Of a stretch of DNA of 16,871 nt, positions 12,760-16,871 are shown piece after piece. Every line of letters begins with the position of its first letter. Positions within the stretch are counted from its first letter, which is position 1. The stretch is taken from assembly GCA_948766235.1 (NCBI GenBank), contig CAQCFX010000036.1, positions 1-16,871 of the forward strand. Reading direction: 5' to 3'. The stretch comes from an uncultured Oscillospiraceae bacterium. GTDB taxonomy: Bacteria; Bacillota; Clostridia; Oscillospirales; Oscillospiraceae. The notes under the pieces are model-generated. The model ran no database searches and was not told the origin of the DNA. It saw only the letters and a program-made list of their open reading frames with translations. Position numbers and translations under genes: made by a program.

Positions 12760-13549
12760 CGACGCCATTAAACAGGAAAATAAAAAGGCCATGCCCAAAT
12801 TTATCCTGATCGTCGTGCTGAGCCTGGTGTTCGGCGGCGTTTTGGGCCTTGCCCTGGTGTTTTTGAACCTGGAGAATTTCGGGGATGCGCTGGACGCCGC
12901 GGCGCTGTTCTTCACCAACCACGTGGCGCCGTGGCTCATCATTGCCCTGCCCGCGGCGCAGCTGGCCGTGTGCCTGCCCATCTATTTCAGCGCGAAAAAG
13001 CAGCTCTCCGCCTGGGACGGGGAGGACGAGGCGGTGAGCGGCGAGGCGGAGGCCAAGCTGTCGGTGTGCATCTGGATCACCGGGCTGTGTACGATATTGG
13101 CCTTCTTTTTGCTGGCCGCCATGTTCGCCGGGTTCGTGAACAACGCGGGGACAGAACGGATGATGCCCGCCCCCCTGTTTTTCGGCGGGCTGGCCGCTTT
13201 TCTGGCGGACCTGTTCGTTCCCATGGTGCTCCAGCAGAAGCTGGTGGACCTGACCAAGCAGCTCAACCCGGAAAAGCATGGCTCGGTGTACGACACCAAG
13301 TTCCAGAAGAAATGGTATGAGAGCTGTGACGAAGCCGAGCGCCTGCTCATCGGCCAGTGCGCCTTCAAAGCATACCGGGCTATGGTGACGGTGTGCATGG
13401 CGCTGTGGGTGGTGTTTGCCCTGGGCGGGATGTTCTTCAGCTGGGGCTTCCTGCCCGCCCTGGCGGTGTGCATCGTCTGGGCCGCCGGGCAGTCGGCGTA
13501 CGCCTGGTCCTGCCTCAAGCTGGGCAAGTCCGGCGGAAGCGTTTATTGA
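12746..13549 (+). CDS. DUF3169 family membrane protein
   Basis: This 267-residue integral membrane protein has six likely spans at about 18-40, 60-82, 105-130, 142-164, 212-232 and 234-256. The cytoplasmic loop between spans four and five carries the family's recognisable stretch LNPEKHGSVYDTKFQKKWYE followed by SCDEAE near 172-197. DUF3169 proteins are regularly encoded right after a short XRE regulator, exactly as here, but no function is established. The ATG at 12746 lies inside the regulator gene and has a strong GGAGGAGG ribosome site, so both proteins come from one message. By analogy the pair may adjust the membrane to a signal sensed by the regulator or its repression; this is inference. 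Confidence 0.87.
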   Translation: MKNNNDAIKQENKKAMPKFILIVVLSLVFGGVLGLALVFLNLENFGDALDAAALFFTNHVAPWLIIALPAAQLAVCLPIYFSAKKQLSAWDGEDEAVSGEAEAKLSVCIWITGLCTILAFFLLAAMFAGFVNNAGTERMMPAPLFFGGLAAFLADLFVPMVLQQKLVDLTKQLNPEKHGSVYDTKFQKKWYESCDEAERLLIGQCAFKAYRAMVTVCMALWVVFALGGMFFSWGFLPALAVCIVWAAGQSAYAWSCLKLGKSGGSVY

Positions 13550-13579
13550 GCGCGTAAAAATCATTCAGAAAGAAGGTCA

Positions 13580-13786
13580 ATGAAGATGAGAAACTGTCTC
13601 AGGTGCGGCGCGCAAATGCAGGAGGGCTGCACGGTAAAGGTGGAGGGCGCGGGCTACGGCGTGGTGCTGTCCACCCAGGAAAACAAGATTTTCAGCGGCC
13701 GCGTCGGCAGGCCCAAGGTGGCCGTCTGCCCAGAATGCGGCGAGGTGTCCGTCTACCTGGAAGATGTGGCAAAGCTGAAAAACTGA
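13580..13786 (+). CDS. Small zinc-ribbon protein
   Basis: This 68-residue protein has two Cys-x-x-Cys knuckles, C6/C9 (CLRCG) and C50/C53 (CPECG), that would hold one zinc ion. Between them is a beta-rich VKVEGAGYGVVLS segment. Similar small proteins occur across Clostridia and are annotated as nucleic-acid-binding zinc ribbons, without proof of what they bind. The start may be the ATG at 13580 or the ATG at 13586; AAGG at 13573-13576 is better spaced for the second. It follows the DUF3169 gene by 30 bases with no terminator between, so it is probably the third gene of that unit, and a strong terminator closes it. Confidence 0.8.
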   Translation: MKMRNCLRCGAQMQEGCTVKVEGAGYGVVLSTQENKIFSGRVGRPKVAVCPECGEVSVYLEDVAKLKN

Positions 13787-13790
13787 GCGC

Positions 13791-13825
13791 AAAAAATCAA
13801 CCGCCCTCCGGCGGTTGATTTTTTT
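13791..13825. terminator. Strong symmetric intrinsic terminator
   Basis: AAAAAATCAACCGCC (13791-13805) pairs perfectly with GGCGGTTGATTTTTT (13810-13824) around CTCC, with a seven-T run at 13819-13825. It closes the XRE-DUF3169-zinc-ribbon unit. Being symmetric, it could work in both directions. Confidence 0.95.
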
Positions 13826-13843
13826 GCCGCTTTCGTGTAAAAT
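13815..13843 (+). promoter_or_regulatory. Putative promoter for dnaD/dnaC-like genes, overlapping the terminator
   Basis: TTGATT (13815-13820) and TAAAAT (13838-13843) are 17 bp apart. The -35 box lies in the right arm of the preceding terminator hairpin, so upstream transcription and this promoter share DNA. Confidence 0.55.
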
Positions 13844-13883
13844 GAAAGCCTAATTTGACGAAACGGGAGAGGGGGCCAAAGCC

Positions 13884-14849
13884 ATGTCCGCACTGCTGCT
13901 GCCCAGCGAAATACTGTCCATGTCCGCCCTGGCGGCGCGGCGGCTGGTGGAGTCCGGCGACGGGGAGTGCGCCCTGCTCTACCTGGCCCTGCTGGAGTGC
14001 GGCGGAGACGCCGGCCGCGCCGTCCAGCGCCTGCGCTGGCCGGAGGAGCGCCTTTCTCCCGCCTGGGGGCGGCTGTCCGCCCTGGGCCTGGCCCAGCCCC
14101 GGCCCGACGCCCAGCCCGCCCCCCCGCCCAAGGCGGACGAGCGCCTGCCCGAGTACAGCCGGGGGGAGATTGCCGCCGCGCTGGAGCGGGAGCCCTCCTT
14201 CCAGGGTCTTTGCCGGGAGCTGGAGGGGATGCTGGGCCGGGTGTTCACCGACCACGATTTAAGGTGCCTGTACACCATGTACGACCACCTGGGGCTGAGC
14301 GCCGAGGTGATTCTGCTGCTCACCGGCTGGGCCATCCGCCGGGAGCGGCGGCAGAAAAACAGCCCCGCCGCCTGCCCCCGAATGCCCCAGATTCAGCGGG
14401 AGGCTTTTAAATGGAAACGGCTGGGCATCGACACCCTGGAGCGGGCGGAGGACTATCTGCGCCGGCAGGAGGCGGTGGATGAGCGGGAGTGGGCCGTGCT
14501 TCAGGCCGTGGGGGTGAGCGAGCGCCGCCCCGCCGTGGAAAAGGAGCGGGAGTTCATCGCCGCCTGGGTGGGTATGGGACTGAGCGACGAGCTGATTCGC
14601 CTGGCCTACGAGCGCACCGTGTATCAGAAGAAGGCCATGAACTGGCCGTACATGAACAAAATTCTGCTCTCCTGGCACGCCGCCGGGTACAAAACCCCCC
14701 AGCAGGCGGAGGCGGGGGACAGGCCCCCCAAGCGGGGCAGGCCCGCCCAGGCCCAGCCCGCGGATTTCCAGCCCAGCCAGGAGCGCATCCAGAAAAACGC
14801 CGACTGGCTGGACAAATTCTTAGAGGAACAGGAGAAAGGAGGCGGCTGA
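13884..14849 (+). CDS. DnaD-domain replication protein
   Basis: This 321-residue protein resembles the DnaD/DnaB-like primosomal proteins of Firmicutes. An N-terminal helical, winged-helix-like part (residues 1-75) is followed by a Pro-rich linker. Two copies of the DnaD-type helical module come next: about 90-165 (GEIAAALEREPSFQGLCREL, then YDHLGLSAEVILLLTGWAIRR) and about 170-275. The second ends in the diagnostic KKAMNWPYMNKILLSW at 249-264 and GYKTPQQ. The C-terminal tail is a basic Pro/Ala linker and a short helix. The role is probably in loading the replicative helicase with the ATPase encoded next, whose GTG start lies one base past this stop. A GAGAGGGGG ribosome site precedes the ATG. 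No phage genes surround it, so it is taken as the chromosomal copy. Confidence 0.9.
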   Translation: MSALLLPSEILSMSALAARRLVESGDGECALLYLALLECGGDAGRAVQRLRWPEERLSPAWGRLSALGLAQPRPDAQPAPPPKADERLPEYSRGEIAAALEREPSFQGLCRELEGMLGRVFTDHDLRCLYTMYDHLGLSAEVILLLTGWAIRRERRQKNSPAACPRMPQIQREAFKWKRLGIDTLERAEDYLRRQEAVDEREWAVLQAVGVSERRPAVEKEREFIAAWVGMGLSDELIRLAYERTVYQKKAMNWPYMNKILLSWHAAGYKTPQQAEAGDRPPKRGRPAQAQPADFQPSQERIQKNADWLDKFLEEQEKGGG

Positions 14850-14850
14850 C

Positions 14851-15852
14851 GTGTCCTATGAGCCCACAGTCATGCGCCGGGCGCTGGCTCGGCTGGAGCG
14901 CCGCCGGGACAGCCGGGAGCGCCGCCGCTTCGATTTGGAGCGGGAGCTGTACGCCAAGCAGCCCCAGCTCAAGCAGGTGGACGCCGCCCTGCGGGGCACC
15001 ATGACGGACCTGGCCCTGCTGGCCGCGGGGGGAACGCCGGTGACGGCGGACGGCCCGGAGATTGCCGCCATCCGGGCGCGCAACCGGGAGCTCCAGGCCC
15101 AGCGCACCCAGCTGCTGGCCCAGCTGGGCTATGGCCCCGACGCCCTGGACGACGTCCCCGCCTGCCCCCGCTGCGGGGACACGGGCTGGGCGGAGGGCAG
15201 AATGTGCTCCTGCCTGAAGGACCTGTGCGCCCAGGAGCAGCTGCGCGCCCTCACCGCCCTGCTCAACCTCACCGACGAGCAGGACTTCGACCGCCTGCGC
15301 CTGGATATCTACAGCGACCAGCCCTGGCAGGGGCAGAGCCGCTCTCCCCGGGAGCAGATGCGCCGGGTGGTCCAGGTGTGCGAGGGGTACGCCCGGCAGT
15401 TCCCCGGCTACTCGCTGAAAAACCTGCTGCTGTCCGGGGGCACCGGCCTGGGCAAGACCTTTTTGTCCGGCTGCATCGCCCGGGAGGTGTCCCGGCGGGG
15501 TTATTCCGTGGTGTACGACACCGCCATCAACCTGTTCTCCGCCTTTGAGACGCGCCGCTTCACCCGGGACGCCGGGGAGGAGCGCCAGGCCCGGGACGAC
15601 ACCCGGCGGTATCTGGGCTGCGACCTGCTGATTCTGGACGACCTGGGCAGCGAGCACACCCTGCCCTCCACCCAGTCCGCCCTGTACGAGGTGGTGAACA
15701 GCCGCCTCCAGGCCCAGCGGCACACCATCATCTCCACCAACCTGTCCATGGAGCAGATTGCCCAGCGCTACACCCCCCAGCTCGCCTCCCGCATCGGGGG
15801 ACTGTTCCGGGAGCTGACCTTCTACGGGGACGACCTGCGCCTGAGGGAGTGA
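14851..15852 (+). CDS. DnaC-like helicase-loader ATPase
   Basis: This 333-residue AAA+ ATPase belongs to the DnaC/DnaI/IstB group. The N-terminal 95 residues are an Arg-rich coiled coil (RRALARLERRRDSRERRRF) that may contact the helicase. A zinc-binding segment follows with CPRCGD at 105-110 and MCSC at 118-121. The ATPase core has Walker A GGTGLGKT (196-203), Walker B LLILDDLG (259-266), a sensor STN (295-297) and ASRI near 312-315. Such proteins load or restart the replicative helicase. The start is the GTG at 14851, eight bases after AAAGGAGG; this places it one base after the DnaD-type gene, so the two are coupled. The known B. subtilis equivalent is DnaI, which is also linked to a DnaD/DnaB-like protein. 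Confidence 0.92.
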   Translation: MSYEPTVMRRALARLERRRDSRERRRFDLERELYAKQPQLKQVDAALRGTMTDLALLAAGGTPVTADGPEIAAIRARNRELQAQRTQLLAQLGYGPDALDDVPACPRCGDTGWAEGRMCSCLKDLCAQEQLRALTALLNLTDEQDFDRLRLDIYSDQPWQGQSRSPREQMRRVVQVCEGYARQFPGYSLKNLLLSGGTGLGKTFLSGCIAREVSRRGYSVVYDTAINLFSAFETRRFTRDAGEERQARDDTRRYLGCDLLILDDLGSEHTLPSTQSALYEVVNSRLQAQRHTIISTNLSMEQIAQRYTPQLASRIGGLFRELTFYGDDLRLRE

Positions 15853-15937
15853 ACAAAGCCCGCAACCTGTAGTCGTGCTGCGCCTGCTCGCGACGGCTCC
15901 GCAACCTTTGGTTGCTACATTTTCCAAGCCCCCTTGG
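15853..15937. other. Gene-free spacer with short inverted repeats
   Basis: No gene is seen. CGCAACCT occurs twice (near 15861 and 15900). The second copy forms the hairpin GCAACC-TTT-GGTTGC followed by TACATTTT, which could act as a weak terminator for the DnaC-like gene. CCAAG/CTTGG flank a short C run near 15924-15937. The block may be part of a dispersed intergenic repeat. Confidence 0.4.
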
Positions 15938-15967
15938 TTGATTTCGGCCCGCCGCGCCTGGTAAAAT
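15938..15967 (+). promoter_or_regulatory. Putative promoter for the XRE membrane regulator
   Basis: TTGATT (15938-15943) and TAAAAT (15962-15967) are separated by 18 bp, 24 bases before the ATG at 15992. Confidence 0.5.
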
Positions 15968-15991
15968 AGAGCCAGAAAGGAGCGAGTGCCC

Positions 15992-16687
15992 ATGACCTTG
16001 GCGGAAAAGATTTTAGCGCTGCGCACCGAGCAGAACCTGTCCCAGGGGGACCTGGCGGAAAAGCTGGACGTGTCCCGGCAGTCGGTGAGCAAGTGGGAGA
16101 CGGCCCAGTCGGTGCCCGAGCTGGACAAAATCGTGAAGCTGGCCGACCTGTTCGGCGTGAGCGTGGACGAACTGGTGCGGGAGGGGGAGGCGCCCCGGCC
16201 CCAGCCGGCCCAGGCGGCGCCTTGCGCGCCAACGCCGGAGAGGGCGGCGGTTTATGCGCAGTGGAAGTTCACCCCGGTCCAAACCCTTGGCATCCTCCTG
16301 ATTGCCGGGGGAGTGATGATGATGCTGCTGGCCGCGTTTGCAGGGGGCGATCCCCTGCTGTTTATCGGCGGGGTGCTGGCCATTTTCGGCGTACCATTGC
16401 TGCTGGCAAAAAAGCACGGCTTCCTCATCGACGGCTGGATGGCCTGGACGGCGGGGTATGTTCTGCTGCACACGCCGGTGATGATGGGCCAGTGGTACTC
16501 TCCGCTGTGGGGGTTCCGGCTGATGTGGATAGCGCTGAATACCACGGGCAGCTTCAGCCCGCCCGTCATGCTGCTGTTCTACCTGGCCTATTTTGCCGTC
16601 GCCATACTGAGCATCCTGCTGCCCATCGCCACCATCCGGCTGTGCTGGAAGAAGTGGAAGCACCGTACGGCAGACATCCCCATATAA
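15992..16687 (+). CDS. XRE-family regulator with C-terminal membrane domain
   Basis: This 231-residue protein joins an N-terminal helix-turn-helix (residues 3-63: LAEKILALRTEQNLSQGDLA, VSRQSVSKWETAQSVPELDKI, LFGVSVDELV) to a Pro/Ala linker and about four membrane spans near 97-117, 121-139, 147-163 and 191-214. The DNA-binding part matches common Firmicutes XRE regulators. Tethering it to the membrane suggests that it senses a membrane or extracytoplasmic signal, but the signal and target genes are unknown. The ATG at 15992 sits nine bases after AAAGGAG; a GTG two codons earlier is too close to that site. It is probably monocistronic, between its own promoter and a strong terminator. Confidence 0.87.
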   Translation: MTLAEKILALRTEQNLSQGDLAEKLDVSRQSVSKWETAQSVPELDKIVKLADLFGVSVDELVREGEAPRPQPAQAAPCAPTPERAAVYAQWKFTPVQTLGILLIAGGVMMMLLAAFAGGDPLLFIGGVLAIFGVPLLLAKKHGFLIDGWMAWTAGYVLLHTPVMMGQWYSPLWGFRLMWIALNTTGSFSPPVMLLFYLAYFAVAILSILLPIATIRLCWKKWKHRTADIPI

Positions 16688-16688
16688 C

Positions 16689-16720
16689 AAAAGGCCCCCG
16701 CCGCGGCGGGGGCCTCTTTC
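16689..16720. terminator. Bidirectional intrinsic terminator
   Basis: AGGCCCCCGCC and GGCGGGGGCCT (16692-16715) form an 11-bp perfect stem around GC, followed by CTTT on the plus strand and, read from the other side, by TTTTG. It separates the XRE membrane regulator from the convergent SLH gene. Confidence 0.88.
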
Positions 16721-16753
16721 TATGCCCAGAACCGGCGCTTGCCCTGTGTGGAC

Positions 16754-16871
16754 TCACTTTTGGGGCGCAGCTTCCTCAAGCTGACACAGTATGTCAATCA
16801 GCTCCAGCCGGGTGATGGGGCGCTCGGGGTCAAGCTCCCCCCCGCCGTCCCCCAGCAGGCCCTGCTCCACC
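16754..16871 (-). CDS. C-terminal end of an SLH-domain protein (partial)
   Basis: The minus strand enters the window in an open frame that ends at a TGA (16756-16754). The visible 39 residues include EQGLLGDGGG, then ELDPERPITRLELIDILCQLEE, which is the second half of an S-layer-homology repeat (the GxxxPxxxxTRxE signature followed by a helix). The protein therefore ends in an SLH repeat, and its N-terminal part, enzyme domain if any, and start lie beyond the window. It would be a second wall-anchored protein besides the GH25 enzyme. A shared terminator follows its stop. Confidence 0.72.
   Translation of the reverse strand, partial: VEQGLLGDGGGELDPERPITRLELIDILCQLEEAAPQK

Noticed and set aside
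14554..16128. 524-residue minus-strand frame opposite the DnaC-like gene
   Set aside because: It overlaps two well-supported plus-strand genes and shows no protein family features.

Overview
The window is GC-rich (mostly G/C at third codon positions) yet carries Gram-positive features: strong AGGAGG-type ribosome sites, GTG/TTG starts, SLH-domain exported proteins, a DnaD plus DnaC-like pair, PadR/DUF2812 and XRE/DUF3169 regulator-membrane protein pairs. This fits a high-GC gut Clostridia member of the Oscillospiraceae type (Flavonifractor, Lawsonibacter or Oscillibacter-like). The placement rests on gene content and codon style, not on a database match. Several signs point to a position near the chromosomal origin: a 15/16 match to the ParB-binding parS site inside the apbE start region, mnmE, and the DnaD/DnaC-like helicase-loading pair.

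Layout. 1-254 holds no convincing gene. 255-1801 (minus) is a two-gene unit, dCMP deaminase then an ApbE lipoprotein, translationally coupled by an ATGA overlap, with its own promoter at 1824-1852. 1860-3526 (minus) is a PadR repressor followed by a DUF2812 membrane protein, driven by a perfect-consensus promoter carrying two 13-bp operators. 3743-4138 (plus) is a small membrane zinc-ribbon protein. 4139-4601 is a long, highly structured intergenic region ending in a terminator. 4602-6017 is mnmE (tRNA wobble-uridine modification). A new promoter right after mnmE starts a tight six-gene plus-strand operon (6072-10789): unknown protein, SdpI-like membrane protein, dtd, mutL, a small membrane protein and a uridine-kinase-like P-loop kinase, closed by a strong terminator at 10795-10826.

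10825-12312 (minus) is a secreted SLH-SLH-SLH-GH25 lysozyme-like cell-wall protein. It is divergent from a plus-strand unit: a small XRE regulator, a DUF3169 membrane protein and a small zinc-ribbon protein (12544-13786). Between that promoter and the regulator's start are three 16-bp palindromes repeated every 21 bp, a probable autoregulatory operator. After a terminator come the DnaD-domain protein and the DnaC-like ATPase (13884-15852), then an XRE regulator with a membrane tail (15992-16687), a bidirectional terminator, and the C-terminal end of another SLH protein entering on the minus strand at the window edge.

The most notable points are: mutL is split by a +1 frame change at a run of nine C residues (8948-8956), either a sequencing indel, a real mutator lesion or a slippage switch; the parS-like site written into apbE codons; and the two clear operator systems. 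I found no tRNA, rRNA, CRISPR array, insertion sequence or phage module. I did not identify a wholly new multi-gene system; the unnamed parts worth study are the regulator/membrane-protein pairs and the unknown 239-residue protein heading the dtd-mutL operon.
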